Shown: positions 36,300 to 49,137, counted from the stretch's first letter. The stretch is DNA of 64,000 nt from Ecdyonurus torrentis (GCA_949318235.1 OX439133.1:17047099-17111098); one strand, 5' to 3'. Program-made: numbers and translations. Notes: generated by a model from the sequence alone, not told the origin.

Positions 36300-37765
36300 A
36301 TCAGCTGCAGTGAGATTTCATTAATAGGTATAAAAAGTAGTATCCGCATGACGTTTATTAACTGCGCTTGGAGACCATAGTGGATTAATGAATGACTTTG
36401 TTCAGCATTGAACAAACTAAGTTTTTGAATATATTCTTTGCGAAATAAAAATATTGTTGTTGTTACTATTATGATTTGTCTCACATATTTGAGATAATAA
36501 TTTGACAAAGCAGTATTTCTGGTACTTGGCTTGTGATCTCGTCTACTGTATAGGCGTTTTGACTTTTTCACATAACCTGTTGGGTAATTTACATGTTTGT
36601 TCTTATGTATGATATCTAACCCAATAAAGAGGTATTATTATTATCATAACCTATTAACGTAGGTGTCTAACTTAGACCGGAAATCGCTAAATAAATAACT
36701 GTATTTATTTGCACAATAATTTTTTGAACATTATTTATTTCCAACAATACTTACTGTAAATCATTTTCAAATAATATTGAGTAAATATAGTATACTTAAA
36801 AAAAAAAAATTTAATATAAATATTTTTAATTTTTTAAAAGTTTCTATTATGACTAAAATTTGCAGCTAAAATTTGAATTTCCACAATTACATGTTATCCT
36901 TAAAGTGGAATAACTTAAATATTTCATCGTGTTTTAACATGTTTGACGTAGATACACGTTTAAATAGCATTCCCCTGGTTTATATTGTAATTCGCGACCG
37001 TCTAGTCTACGAGATATCAGTCTGTCACCTACCCCCTTAATGGCATCAATGCTCTCAATAATATTTCTTACTATTTTTAAACTGATAAATAACTGTTAAA
37101 ATGAGTCATTTTCCCAAAATGTCATGTTATTGGTTATTGGTGATCCAACATGGTGCCAACTTTAACATAAATGCATACCCCCTATAGTATTGTTTATGAC
37201 GTCAGAAACAGGAAAAAAAATTAGTATAAAAATGTCGTGCGGGTTGCATTAGTCGAAATTTTCTGATCACTGCTACGGCGCTACAGTTGGGTTGTGAGAC
37301 AAACTAAAGTTATTAATGTAAGTCTCATCAAGTGTTTTGTGCAGTAAATTGCAGTTTTTTTCTTGTCTATTTGTGTTATAATTAAAATATAAAAATGAAA
37401 ACTACACTGTTGAAAGTTTTGATGATATAATAAAAATGTTAACTATAGTTATTTTGTATTTTAACAGTTTTAATAAAAGTAATATTTTTTATACTTTTAA
37501 AATATCATTTTTAACAATTTAAAAAATTATTTAAAAATAATAACATAAAAAAATAGTTATAATATTTTATAAATAAATGTATAAATTAAATTACAATAGC
37601 AGATGTAGTAAACAAACAAATTGTTCTACATATATAGTTTTTTTTTGCTTCATAAATCAATCGATGATTGTTAGAGACAGGTTAGAGATGATGAACAAAT
37701 GGAAATTAATTTGATGTAGATAAATATACGTTTTACAAAATAAGATATAATTTAATACTATAAAA
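36300..37765 (+). repeat. Array unit 24, sister of unit 6, short form with TTAA-1
   Basis: Boundary motif, left TA-1, the private about 150-bp segment (36495-36653) shared with 8.6 kb, TTAA-1 (36654-37040), right TA-1, short junction (TATGACGTCAGAAACAGG near 37196), core. Confidence 0.65.
36654..37040 (+). mobile_element. TTAA-1 element with both TTAA ends, in TA-1
   Basis: TTAACGTAGGTGTCTAACTT at the left, GTCTGTCACCTACCCCCTTAA at the right, followed by TGGCATCAATGCTCTC of TA-1. 387 bp; same insertion site as the copy at 15936. Confidence 0.8.
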
Positions 37766-38600
37766 TAATCATCAGCTGCGGATTTAGTTTAAAGCGTTCA
37801 ATAGGGTGTATGCGCATGACGTTTTATAAAATGCACTTGGACACATGAATAGCATTGTTCAACATAGGACAAACTATGTTTTTGCTTATTTTCTGTTGTA
37901 TATTTATTATTTTGCTCACATAATTGTGATACTAATTCGACATATTAAAAGCATCAATACTCTAAAAAACATTTCATAGTATTTTAAAATTAGCAATATG
38001 ATTTATTTGCCTACTTCGACCCATGTTATTTAGTTTATCCAACATGGCGTCGACTTTAATATAAATGCAAACACCCTATTGTAATGTTTATGACGCAGGT
38101 AAAAATTAGTTTCTACTACGGAGTTACAGTTGGGTTTTGAGACAAACTAAAGTTATGTATTTAGTGAATAACATTGCTCAGCATAGGACAAACTTCGTTT
38201 TAGGCAAATTTCTTTGAGAAATCTGTTAATTTTTTGTTATCGATATTTTTCTCACATACTTGAGATACTATTTCATCATATTTACATCATCAATGCTTTC
38301 AAAAATATTGCATTGTGTTTTTAAACTTACTAAATAAGTTATTTTCCTATGCCACCCATGTTATTGAGAGATCTAAATTGACGTCGACTTGAACATTACT
38401 GCATACACCCGTATAAGGAGGTGTACGTTTATGATATTATACATAGTTTGTAATAACTTATTTTTATTAAAAATTTGTCATAACTTAAAATATAAATTAT
38501 TTTGTTATTCTTTAAACATGAAAGTTAAATATATAAATAAATTACATATTACATTAAATAATATTATTTTATAAATTAGTTTATAAATATAATTTCAATT
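37766..38600 (+). repeat. Array unit 25 and right edge of the array
   Basis: Same private TA-1 deletion and shortened junction as unit 9. At 38155 a second partial TA-1 (38161-38414, ending ACTGCATACACCCGTATA) follows, then a last core-like stretch ending 'TTATAAATTAGTTTATAAAT' near 38595. No core beyond this point. Confidence 0.6.
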
Positions 38601-39227
38601 CATAGAATAAGTTATACGTATAAGATCTCATCATTATTACATCTAGGATTTTTTAATCCGTTTCTGACGTTGAAGAAAATATATTGAAAGTAGATAGAAT
38701 AAATATAATAAATTGAAATGATTGTTAATTATGAATAAACATTATGGTATTATAATGTATATTATATGAAATATTAAGAGCTAAATATGTATCATTTTAT
38801 TCAGAAAAGTGTGTAAAATATAAAAACGCTGAAAAGAAAAATATGTTAAATTTTGTGTTTACGAATAATACGACCAACAGTTGGAAAAAAAATGACATTT
38901 TTGTCATGTTTTTTTACCTTCTTACTCGAGAGATTTTCATATTTGTTTATGAAAGAAGAAGAAGAAGAAAAAAATGTTGTTTTGCTAACAGTCATGTCAC
39001 GTCTTTTATTTTGTGCGCTTTTTTTTGTATTTGTCCATCTCGTACGCTCTCTCTCTCTCTTCGTCTCTCTCCCTGTTTCTCTCTCTCCTCTGTGTCTGTC
39101 TCTCGCTATTGTTATGTTGTGTTAAAAAAAAGTAAAAAATAATTGCAAATTTTCTACAGTTTCATTATAAGATTTAGTAATAATGATAACTTTTTTAAGG
39201 CGTTGTGAGGGCATGACAGACCTATTT

Positions 39228-39229
<2 letters not shown>
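38601..39229. other. AT-rich intergenic sequence
   Basis: No gene or recognised element. A pyrimidine-rich stretch at 39030-39110 (CTCTCTCTT..., TCTGTCTCTC) produces fortuitous open frames of 90-99 codons. Confidence 0.5.

Positions 39230-39292
<63 letters not shown>
39230..39292. repeat. (CT)n microsatellite
   Basis: About 31 perfect CT dinucleotides. Confidence 0.95.
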
Positions 39293-39295
<3 letters not shown>

Positions 39296-39631
39296 TTTAT
39301 TGAAGTTCCATCAATAATAATTCCAAACTCCTAACAATATAAATGTGCATAATTTAAATATGTAAATAAACAACTTTTATAGTTGTTTTATTGTGCAAGA
39401 GAAAAATTATACCAAAAAAGTTTTTTAATGCAAAATATAATCGTTAGTTTAAAAAGATTGTTCTCAGAAATAATAAAATAAAAAAAAAAATAATATTTCC
39501 ATTGCAGAACAAAATAAGCAAAAAGTGCAGTCAGGGTAACAAGCTCTATATCTGAACCAATACAGTTAAGAAAGTATAAAGTGCAAAGGGGTTATAACAT
39601 CTTATTAGATGAATTAACGTAAAAAATTATG

Positions 39632-39933
39632 TATATGCGCATGACGTCATATTTAATGCACTTGGAGGCCATACAGGAGCAACGAATAACATTGCTCAGC
39701 ATAGGTCAAACTTTGGTTTAGTCTATTTTCTTTGGTAAACAGTTAAATTTTATGTAATTGTTATTTTTCTTACATACTTGAGATACCAATTCAACATATT
39801 TACAGCATCAAAGCTTTCAAAAATTTTGCTTCGTGTTTTAAAACTGTCAAAATGAGTCATTTTCATATGCAGTCCATGTTGTTGAGTGATCCAACATGGC
39901 GTCGACTTTAACATTAATGTATAGACCCTATAC
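39632..39933 (+). mobile_element. Solo TA-1 element
   Basis: Starts TATATGCGCATGACGTCATA and ends ATTAATGTATAGACCCTATA. With GGGTGTAT-type inverted ends and a TA at each border it shows TA-1 as an independent element of about 302 bp. Carries TGACGTCA at the left and AACATGGCGTCGAC at the right. No ORF. Confidence 0.75.
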
Positions 39934-40879
39934 GTTAAAACAATTTAAAACATTTCATTGCAAGTGGTCCATTTTATCCCAGTTAAATTAAATTTTGGCC
40001 AAATTGTAAATCGGTTCAAATATTACTACGTGTAGAGTGGCTTTCAAAATACAACAATTGCAACTTTAATTTTTTAAGGTACTACAAAATGTGAAAGGAT
40101 TATTTAATAGTAATAATATATATTTTTTACTTATTTACATGAAGTTTATATTGAAAATAAAAATATAAAATATCTGTGTAGACTTTTTTCAAACAAATAT
40201 GTAGAAAAAACAATCAGTCCAGAAACTAAAATGTAGATTTCATTTATTTTTATTTTTTTTTAACTTTTGATACTCAGTTATATTTTGCAAATATTTAGTC
40301 AACTTCAAAAAAAAAAAAATCTATTGACAATAAAAAAAAAGGTTCAAAATTGAATATAGGTAAAAAAAAAATAACTTACAGAATACTGCACTATTGAATA
40401 CTCTCTCTCTCTCTCTATCTCTCTCCTACAGCAATCTTTCATATTTGAACTTTGAAACAAAACGCTAAGATGATCAAATTTAAACAGAAATAAAAATACA
40501 TTTCTTTTGATTTTATTATTATTATATTTTTCTTGTCGAAATAGAAATCAGATGAAAATATTTCCGCAAAAGATAAAAAGTATATTTTGTTTGTTTAATT
40601 GTTTGGAACACTTTTTTTATTCATTTGTAATGAAAATGTGATGAAAATATATAAAATAAATAAATAATATTTCTATAATTATTTTTTATAAACCAATCTT
40701 ACAAGATGGCCTTTGCAAATAAATCAATATTTTCTGTTTGATTGAGATTTTGATACAAGAAATAATATCAAATCAACTTATTTCTCTATTTTTTTTAGAT
40801 GTTTCCAATAGAAAAAAAAGTAGTCTTTTTACATGTCAGAATGATATTATTACATTAAAATTTATAATAACTTGTTTGA
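39934..40879. other. AT-rich sequence, nothing recognised
   Basis: Only simple-sequence stretches: A runs near 40310-40370 and a (CT)n at 40401-40428. Confidence 0.5.
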
Positions 40880-40952
40880 ATGTATCCTACGAGGATAGGC
40901 AAATTTGTGGGCACTTGTGGCAAGCATGTTGCATACTTTACATGTTTATTCG

Positions 40953-41172
40953 TTCATTCATTCATTCATTCATTCATTCATTCATTCATTCATTCATTCA
41001 TTCATTCATTCATTCATTCATTCATTCATTCATTCATTCATTCATTCATTCATTCATTCATTCATTCATTCATTCATTCATTCATTCATTCATTCATTCA
41101 TTCATTCATTCATTCATTCATTCATTCATTCATTCATTCATTCATTCATTCATTCATTCATTCATTCATTCA
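40953..41172. repeat. (ATTC)n microsatellite, array 1
   Basis: 220 bp, about 55 near-perfect ATTC units. All three forward frames are open (FIHS repeats) and are not genes. The left flank (40882-40950, GGCAAATTTGTGGGCA...GTTGCATAC) matches the inverted right flank of the array at 59294-59519. Confidence 0.95.
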
Positions 41173-41945
41173 ACAACCCACACTCCCACACTGCCATTCA
41201 CAAAGATTGGAAGTAAACCGCTTGATATACGAAGTTTGAAAAATAACAACGAGATCAAACTCCAACATGACAGAACTAAATTTACTGTGACGCGTATTCG
41301 TTTTCGTTCCTCTTCATTTCTCCCGACATTTCAAATAATCCTTTTCCAACACCTCTCTGCACTCAACGTATACTAAATTAACTCAAAAACACAACCACGC
41401 AATATATGAGTGGGATTATATATATATTGCCTTTTTATTGTGAAAGTTTTATTATTGAAAATCATTTTCAGTGTTTTTATTTTTATACTTAATAAAAATA
41501 TATAATAATTTTTATTTCTTTTATTTTTAATAAATTTATTGTATTGTTATTATTTGATGTGCATATGACATGTTTAATATTTGTTAAGAGGATTACAGTT
41601 CAATTATTTTCCTGTATTGAACAACTGTTAACGAGTGGGAGTGGTTTAATATTTTTAGTTCAAATGTATTAAATCTATCAGGTGTTTTTTAATATTTTAA
41701 TTCCATGATAAATATATTGGTCAGCTATCAGATATCACAGAGCACTATTTATATTTAAAAAAAAAAAGTGCAAGCTAATTGAATTGCTGTAAATAAAATA
41801 TTAATTTGCCTATTATCAGATTTATTACACGTTAAAAATAATATTGTACAGTGTAGTTATATAATATGTAATATGAGATAAACAATTGATGAAATATTAT
41901 TATTATTAATTTTTTTTAAGTTATACATTACATGATACCTTAGAT
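41173..41945. other. Sequence without recognised features
   Basis: A moderately GC-richer 200 bp (41173-41370) follows the microsatellite, then AT-rich DNA up to the hAT-like element. Confidence 0.4.
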
Positions 41946-42112
41946 TAGAGCTGTGGAAAATATCCGCTTTTTATATTGGAAAACGATAAAAGTTACGCGA
42001 TTAATCGGTTTCGGCAGATTCAAGAAACCAAAAACCAAAAATAAAAAAAGAAATGAAAATTTCCTACCTAAAAATTAAACAAAATTAAACAATTTTTAAA
42101 TTTACAAGGTTT

Positions 42113-42166
42113 GGAAGCTTTCTTTTTAGATTTTGAAATGCAAGCCAACTGAAAACAACCCTTAAT
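42113..42166 (-). mobile_element. TTAA-2 end fragment
   Basis: Ends ...GAAATGCAAGCCAACTGAAAACAACCCTTAA, matching the left end of TTAA-2 (inverted GGGTTGT end with TTAA). Confidence 0.6.
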
Positions 42167-42386
42167 TAGTATTTCACCGTACATAATCTTTGTCTATGAG
42201 ACGTGATCTGTACAGTTTGAAGTGTGTTTTCGCAGAGATAAACAGGTAGAAGACCAAGTACTTAGTACAATGCTAAGAGGTCAGCGGTAGAGACGTGAAG
42301 GACTACTCCATGAGTGGCCACGTTTACATACCGCCCGGCTTTGCGTGTAACTATTTATATGTATCGTGGTACGCGCGATCTTTACA

Positions 42387-42458
42387 CTAATATGGCATGC
42401 CCATATAGTACTAATATGGCATACCCATATAATACTAATATGGCATACCCATATTGTG
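42387..42458 (+). repeat. 24-bp tandem triplicate
   Basis: Three consecutive 24-bp units of the form CTAATATGGCATRCCCATAT plus four bases, differing at a few positions. Each holds the near-palindrome ATATGGCATACCCATAT. Confidence 0.9.
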
Positions 42459-42904
42459 TTCTATGTTGCAAAAGCATTCAAATGTACGTGTTCTCTCTTC
42501 ATAGATTACTCATTTTTTGTTAATCCCTTTACATCAAAGTTTCACTAAAAATTTCTTTTGAAAGGGTAATAACCTAACTGAAATACTATAACTTATAAAT
42601 TTCAATTTCCGGTTTTTATTACAAGAAAAAAATGTCATAAATTGTTTTAACTTTGAACTATAAGAAATAAGATGTATTGCTATTTCTATGTAAATAGTTC
42701 CTAAGATAATTTTTAATTTTAATAATTTTTGAATATGATAAAATACAACAAAAATCAAAGTTAAATTACAGCGAGTTTTATAACCATCATTAATCATTAT
42801 ATTATAAATATATGTGATTAAAAACTTATCAATTTATACTGTTCTATTTTAATGTGAATAATGTGTATTGTATTTTTTTTTTTTCATTATGTTATAAAAC
42901 TCTG

Positions 42905-42983
42905 ACATGATAATTATGTTTAATATATGTCAGAGAACCATGGAAGTGGGTGTATACCTTATGTGGCCTCTCAATAAAAACCA
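42905..42983 (+). mobile_element. LINE-like 3' tail fragment
   Basis: 'GTGGCCTCTCAATAAAAACC' followed by (ATT)n: a polyadenylation signal running into a triplet-repeat tail, typical of the 3' end of CR1/I-type LINEs. No coding part attached. Nested in the hAT-like element. Confidence 0.4.
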
Positions 42984-43611
42984 TTTATTATTATTATTAT
43001 AGTTAAGAAAATAGTTAAAAATATATACTTTTCTAAAAGAAATCAGTTTATAATTTAAATATTTAATCAATAAAGTTAAAACTTTTTTTTTTTTCATTAT
43101 TTTGTTATTTTTATTTTCAAATAAAAAGTTTCATTGTAAATATTAAAATTCATTATTTTCATTCATAATTAATCCAATTTTATCTTTATGAAAATAAAAT
43201 ATTGCAAGCTTTTTTTTCTGATGCCATTTGATTTTATAAAAGAAACAATGAAAGATATTATGAGATATTTAATTAAACGTAACTATTTAGCTAAAAATAT
43301 TAAAAATTTAATGTAAAATAATTTTAAAAAAATGTATAGAAAGAAAAAATCGTTTTAAAAATTAACGACTTTCTAACAAGTAAAAATAAATTACGGTTTT
43401 TACGATATTTTTAAGTAAAAATCGAAATCAAATCGTATCACTGAAAGTTCCATTTAACCGAACCGATAAATTATTTTTTCGATTAACCGGTTTCGAAATT
43501 TTAACGATTTTCCACAGTTCTACCTTAGATAAACTAAAAACTAAACATATTATGTTTGAATTTTTCCATTTACTTTCATGGTAAAATAAAGCAAAATATT
43601 TTATAATAGTC

Positions 43612-43916
43612 AAGTTGCACTCATATACATTTCGGAGCTTCAGTTTTGTGGGTCAGGAATACACAGGCCAGCATAGGAAAAACATCATTTTTGTTTTAAT
43701 TTTTTATTAGGAAAGTAAGCTTCAAACCTCAATCTAAGCCGTATTTCTAGCTCCTAATAAGCTACAAGAATATCAGAAAAATGCCCACAGTCGAAATATA
43801 CTTTTATTTTTGCGACAAATGAGATAAAATGATGTTTCTCCTATGCTGGACAATAAATTAGGCACCACAAACATGGCGACAAAGCGCAAGGATGTGCAAG
43901 GGATCTATAGAGTCTC
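43612..43916 (+). mobile_element. Family I element, copy 1
   Basis: About 300 bp: 'AAGTTGCACTCATATACATT', 'GGTCAGGAATACACAGGCCA', 'TATTTCTAGCTCCTAATAAG', 'TATGCTGGACAATAAATTAG', 'AAACATGGCGACAAAGCGCA', ending AAGGATGTGCAAGGGATCTATA. Copies are at 50.3, 60.5 and 63.8 kb. Ends share only an inverted TTGCAC. The right part parallels TA-1 (see findings). Confidence 0.7.
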
Positions 43917-45228
43917 AATATTTTTATTTGCTATATAAATAATACAATTGTAAAAAATTTGCGTAACATTGTAGGAAAAAAAAAAAAGGTTTAATTATCA
44001 TCATTAAAATTTTATTTGTATTAATTCTGCAATATTTGAAGATATTATTTCTTAAAGTTGAAAACTTCCAGTCATTTCTTATCAAATTAACAAGCTAATA
44101 AAAGAAATAATTCAATTGACTAAAACTTAAATATAATATATTTTTATCACACAAAAATATATAGATTTATTGACTTTTATACTACGTGAATTATGGCTAC
44201 ATATTTCTAGTTCTAATCATATTGAAAAAGAAATATAAAACATTAAATTTTGGATTGTTTTGAATAAAAAAGAAATGAAACCAATAAAGTTTTCAAAAAA
44301 AGAAATATAATATATTTTACTACAACGCAGGTGGTATAAAAGCGACTCTTAGAAATATATTTTTCAAAATATGTCGCAAATTATTTTTGTCATAATATTT
44401 TTGTATGGTTTCTTAATAATATAACACAAAATATATATAAAAATAAAATGTGATAATATATCATTTTATTTTAATGATGATTTATTACTCTTTTTCTGGG
44501 GGTAAAATGTACAAACCCAGAATCCAACAGTATTTACATAGAACTAGCATGCGACTGTAGCGAACAGTTTTAATTTTTACATGCTTTCATATGCGAGAAA
44601 TCAAAGCTGATCTTTTGGTTGATTTATTTTTTTTAATAAAGAAAGAATAAAAATAATAATAATAAAAAATAAATAAATTTTTCTTCATATTACTCTAATA
44701 CTCTAAATGAAGATATTATCGTAAATCATGTGAATTTTTAAATTTTGAGTTTTCTAATAATGTTTGGGGGAAAAATGACGTCATGAGCTCTAACTCATAC
44801 ATGTGGGCACAGGAAAAAGTTATCGACCGCGTGATGTCATTTCGTGACTTTCAAAAAGTATTTAAAAATAATTGACGATTTTAAAAAATTACAAAATCGC
44901 ATATGCATATCTTTCGATTCATAACGATACTTCCACTTTGATTTTGTTTTGAACTTCCTGAAACAATGTTTTGCTATGTTGCTATGAACTGCCTGGGTTA
45001 TAAAAATTTCTTATAATATACTGGAATCATTACTGACACTGCTGAGCATAGTATAATAACTTTTTTTTTGTCTTGAATCTAAAATTATTTGAAGAACAAT
45101 TTATTTATAAAAGTTATTAATTTTCAAGAATACTGATAATAATAAAATAAAACTGGAAATTTTAACCTGTAAAAGGCATTTTATCACACGTTGTTGTATT
45201 TATTCTTTGTTAGATGTAAAACTGATCC
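43917..45228. other. AT-rich sequence, nothing recognised
   Basis: No gene. An isolated TGACGTCA lies at 44775, and TATA-like 'GGTATAAAAGCG' at 44335. Confidence 0.5.
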
Positions 45229-45342
45229 CCGTAAGCTGGAACGCTAACTAACTAGTTAAACCGTAGTTAAGTTGTTATTTTGATTGTTGTAACAATTACC
45301 AAAAGATAACTAAGGTTTAACTAGAGGTTGCAGCTTACAGCC
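45229..45342. repeat. Imperfect palindrome, possible MITE
   Basis: CCGTAAGCTGGAAC...AGTTAAACCGTAGTTAA on the left against TAACTAAGGTTTAACTAG...GTTGCAGCTTACAG on the right; arms of about 36-44 bp with small gaps. Confidence 0.6.
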
Positions 45343-46546
45343 GTAGCTCATTTTTATTTTAATATTGTTAGTTGCTTTTTTTTCCCTTACTAAAACAACT
45401 TTTTTGCAAGTAATATATTGTTATATACAAATTTGATATCACAAAAATAAAAAAGTTTCTATAATAAAATGAAATATAAACCTTGTAATAAAATTCGTTG
45501 ACATTTATAAAAAAACTCAATTTTGTAGAAAAATGTCATATAAAATTTCATTTAATTTTCAAGATTTATATACTTGATCTTTTGAAAGTAGCATAGCCTG
45601 GGTTTCTTATTCATTAAAATGTGTCTTGATTAGCACAAGTCAAACTTTGAGAGGGTATAAAAGTGCTTTTTAAGAAGTCTTCTTATGTATTTTATATAAA
45701 GATTTAATAAATTATTTTATGAGAAAAAAAAATTAATCTTCTTGGCCAAGCAACGATCAGCTGACTTTTATATTTCGATTCATGTAAGTTTTCAGCTTTA
45801 ATCAGCACTCAGCCACATTTTATGGTCAAAATGACAAACAGGTATTGCCTTGTATAAAGCGGCAATAACTGTTAATGTGATTGTGGCCACCAAAAGTGAC
45901 CAAATAGCGTGAGATGGTTATGAAGATACGTGAAGTGGAGTATATAAGGGGGCATGGCAAACGTTGATTTAATTTTTTAATTAAAAAGAAGAGGCGCACC
46001 GGCTCCAAATGATATTTAAAATTATTTTCATAAATAGTAGTTTATAGTGGATTAAACACAACTTCCAAAAATTTAGTGTCTGTGGCCCTTTAAAATATTT
46101 TTGTTTTTCTTTATCCTGGTTTATATATTCATTGGTATTAATACTACGTGTTGTATTATTTAATCTTCTACAAAATCTTATAATTAATCTTAAATTTTAG
46201 ACATAGTAGAGAAAAAACATAATTTCTCGAAAGTTAAAATTGCGAAGCGTGTGTATAGTGTATAGTCATGCAAGGATGGAGAAGTTGAGATAAAGCACGG
46301 AGGATATTGATTGTTTGGACGTGAGCAAAACAAAAGATAATCGTACACTCTTGACAAGATAAACCTCAATGGTACTTCCCCCCGTCAACATTTCTACTAT
46401 GGTTTATCTCTATATATTAATGAACTACAAATGTGAGAATGGACCAATTGTTTTTATGGTATATATTTTTTTGTTTCTTGTTATGTAGTTGTTCTTTTGT
46501 TTCTTAAGATTGTTATTATTGTGACAAAGAGAAATTAATAGCAGCC

Positions 46547-46578
<32 letters not shown>

Positions 46579-46654
46579 GCGAGAGAGAGATAAGCAAAAA
46601 CGATTCACTTTAAACGGCATTTTTTCAAGGTCAAAAAGAATAAAAGTTGTGAAC
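45343..46654. other. AT-rich sequence, nothing recognised
   Basis: Contains a TATA-like TATATAAGGGGG at 45941 without a transcript to attach to, and a (GA)n run at about 46546-46590. Confidence 0.5.
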
Positions 46655-46917
46655 TTAAGGGTTGTATATAGATGGTTTGTATCTAAAAATTTAAAAGGAA
46701 AACTGCGACACTATATGATGCCATTTGAAAGTTAATATTAACAGCTACCTATATGCTAACATTTTGAGATTCCGTGACCATCAGATAAGAGAGAAAATAA
46801 TTATTGCAATTAACATGGGCTCTTTTGGGACTAAAACTTCAAAAACTTCAAAATTTCAGAATATTCTTTTTTTACAATTTTTAGTCAAATCCCGCAGTAC
46901 CTAATTTCTCGCCTTAA
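46655..46917 (+). mobile_element. TTAA-2 element, copy 3, outside the array
   Basis: Intact TTAA at both ends (46655-46658 and 46914-46917). Left GGGTTGTATATAGATGG, right CCCGCAGTACCTAATTTCTCGCC. 263 bp, internally deleted compared with the 340-bp copies at 11.9 and 15.4 kb. Confidence 0.85.
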
Positions 46918-47328
46918 ATTTTATTTCTAGGGTCTTGTGTTCTTTCTTGCACATTTTTTTACTATTATTTTTTGATATTTTTGAATATAAACATTTTATT
47001 TATTTATTTTATTTATATAACGTGTAAAAAAAAGAACAAAAAAAAAACACTTCACTAGTATTTAAATAATAAAACAATGGCACACTTAAATACCACTTAA
47101 ATCCCAGCGTGTATTGTAAAATATAATTCTAAAATCGTAAACATTTTCTCGTTGACAAAAAAAAAGAAGAGAGAGAGAATTATGTAATAGTAAAAAAAAT
47201 GTAATAAAGTTTGCTTTCACAGCACTTTACTTGCAATATCTAGAGTTACAACTTTTTAAAAAGAATTATAAACAAAAATTAGGTCGTTGGTCATTGCATA
47301 GTTCAGAAACAATTCTGTTATATTTAAA

Positions 47329-47378
<50 letters not shown>

Positions 47379-47699
47379 AAAAATAATAATAATTTTGCAT
47401 AGCATTTATCTATTCTCTTTACACATATTTCATTTCCAATTGTAAATTAAAAGTCTGTATTTACTTTATTTAAAATTTAATAACAAAAACTATTGAAAAT
47501 CATAATATGTAATTTTAAAATATTAAATTTTTTTTTTTAATATATTTATGGTCGCTAGTGAAATCATTTTTTTTGTTCTAATTGAAATATAAAATTGAAT
47601 GCTTAACCACAAAAAAAGCCACAATATTAATAAATAAAAATTAATCAGTTAACAAAATTTCATATAAAACACAATATTTGTATTATATTAAATATAAAA
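46918..47699. other. Low-complexity AT-rich sequence
   Basis: Simple A/T runs only; includes a 43-bp poly(T). Confidence 0.5.
47331..47373. repeat. Poly(T) run
   Basis: 43 consecutive T. Confidence 0.95.
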
Positions 47700-49137
47700 T
47701 TCAAAATTTTCAAAATTCAAAATTCAAAATTCAAAATTCAAAATTCAAAATTCAAAATTCTTTATTCATTTCTTTCATCCAACATACATAACACAATAAA
47801 ATGCATTAGTTTAGGTTATTGCCATAAATGACAATGTAGAAATGATTGTCAATAACATATACATTTACAAATAAAACAAATAAAGAGAAAACAACATTAC
47901 AATGTACAAAATTAAATTTGTATTTAAATTGTGTCATCATTCATGTATTCATCAATTGAGTAGTACTGCTTATTTAATAGGAAAACTTTTAGCTCTTTCT
48001 TAAATGCTAATAAGTTATTTTGTTTTCTCATATCCAATGGCAATTTATTATAGATATTTAGACAACTGCAGAAAGGACCTTTATTATACATTTCAGTTCT
48101 TTTATATATACTTCCAATTTTATTTGTATTTCTAGTATTATGATTATGATTTATTTCATGGCTTTTAAAAAACTCAATATTATGTTTAACTTTCATAGCA
48201 CATTCCATGATAAAAACACAGGGTACAGTTAAAATATTTAAAATTTTAAAAAGATCTCTACACTCAGCTCTAAATTTAGCACCACATATTATGCGTATGA
48301 CTTTTTTTTGTAGTTTAAAGATTCTATTTGCATCGATAGAGTTACCCCAGCAAACCACACCATATTTAACATGACAATGAAAATTAGCAAAATACATAGA
48401 TATTAAACAATCAATTTGACTTTCATGCTTAAGTTCTCGTATTGCAAAAATTGTAGATGCAAGCTTTTTAGAAATATAATCAATATGCTCACACCATCTT
48501 AAATTTTCGTCAATTATTATGCCTAAAAATTTTGTTTTCTTTGCAATTTTAACGGTTTCAGACTCGCATTTAACTTCATTTAAAGTATCATTTTTATTTC
48601 TTAAATTTTGAAATTGTAATATTTCTGTTTTATCAACATTTAATTTAAGACCGTTTTGATTAAAATAATTCTTTACCTCAGAAATAAGTGATTTAATATT
48701 TTTTGTAAGAATGGTGTTGTTTGGTGCAGTAACTTTGAAGTTAGAATCATCAGCATAACCAACAGGATGAACCGAGTCATCAACATGTAATGGGAGGTCA
48801 TTTATATAAATTAGAAACAGAATTGGGCCCATTAATGAGCCTTGGATAACAGAATGATTTATAGTTTTATTGTCCGATTTATAATGTACCTCCTTACCAT
48901 CTTCTAGCTTTGTAATATGAATATATTGTTTTCTGTCTTTTAAAAAGGATTTTATCCAACTATAACTATTTCCCCTTATCCCATATGATTGAAGTTTTTG
49001 TAATAAAATTTCATGATCAACTACATCAAAAGCTTTTGATAAATCCAAAAAAATACCGGCTGTTTTTTCTTTGCCATCTAAACTTTTTAAAATACTATCT
49101 ATTAAGTCAAATATTGCTGATTCAGTTGATCAGTGAT
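47700..49137 (-). mobile_element. 5'-truncated LINE with (AATTTTG)n tail, Jockey/CR1-like
   Basis: On the minus strand: RT coding (47924-49129), short 3' UTR, and a tail of about eight AATTTTG heptamers (plus strand CAAAATT repeats, 47700-47762). A short-repeat tail instead of poly(A) is typical of CR1/L2-type LINEs. The 5' end breaks off inside the N-terminal RT region near 49137. No target duplication was found by eye. Confidence 0.85.
47924..49129 (-). pseudogene. Reverse transcriptase, 5'-truncated LINE ORF2
   Basis: Minus-strand frame open from an in-frame TGA at 49130-49132 down to the stop at 47924; the first ATG is at 49048 (374 codons), but the RT similarity begins upstream (HSTES-like region, then AIFDLIDSIL). 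Blocks in order, numbered from that ATG: LDLSKAFDVVDH with the catalytic Asp at residue 2, QGSLMGPILFLIYIND (69-84), YADD (98-101), LNVDKTE, FLGIIID, and the C-terminal HNHNTRN motif common to Jockey/CR1-type RTs. No endonuclease remains, so the copy cannot move by itself. The intact frame of 400 codons suggests a fairly recent insertion. Confidence 0.88.

Larger units (their letters stand above)
41946..43522. mobile_element. 1.58-kb non-autonomous hAT-like element
   Basis: A perfect 8-bp duplication CCTTAGAT lies at 41938-41945 and 43523-43530. TIRs are TAGAGCTGTGGAAAAT and, inverted, TAGAACTGTGGAAAAT (15/16), with a subterminal inverted block TTAATCGGTTTCG / CGAAACCGGTTAA. TAGAGCTG-type ends with 8-bp duplications are characteristic of the hAT superfamily. 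The inside carries no transposase (longest frame under 90 codons), but includes a TTAA-2 end fragment, a 24-bp triplicate and a LINE-like 3' tail, so it has itself been a target. Confidence 0.9.

Noticed and set aside
38843..39142. Two overlapping frames with SLSLSLRLS-type sequence
   Set aside because: Fortuitous translation of a pyrimidine-rich tract; no conserved domain.
40738..41376. Open frames of 100-212 codons with FIHS repeats, here and at 57.2, 59.3 and 60.0 kb
   Set aside because: They are the (ATTC)n or (ATGA)n microsatellites, whose four-base unit keeps all three frames on that strand free of stops; no domain or codon bias.
45941..45956. TATA-box-like TATATAAGGGGG, and GGTATAAAAG words at 44335 and 45652
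   Set aside because: Expected often in AT-rich DNA, and no transcript, initiator or ORF can be attached to them.
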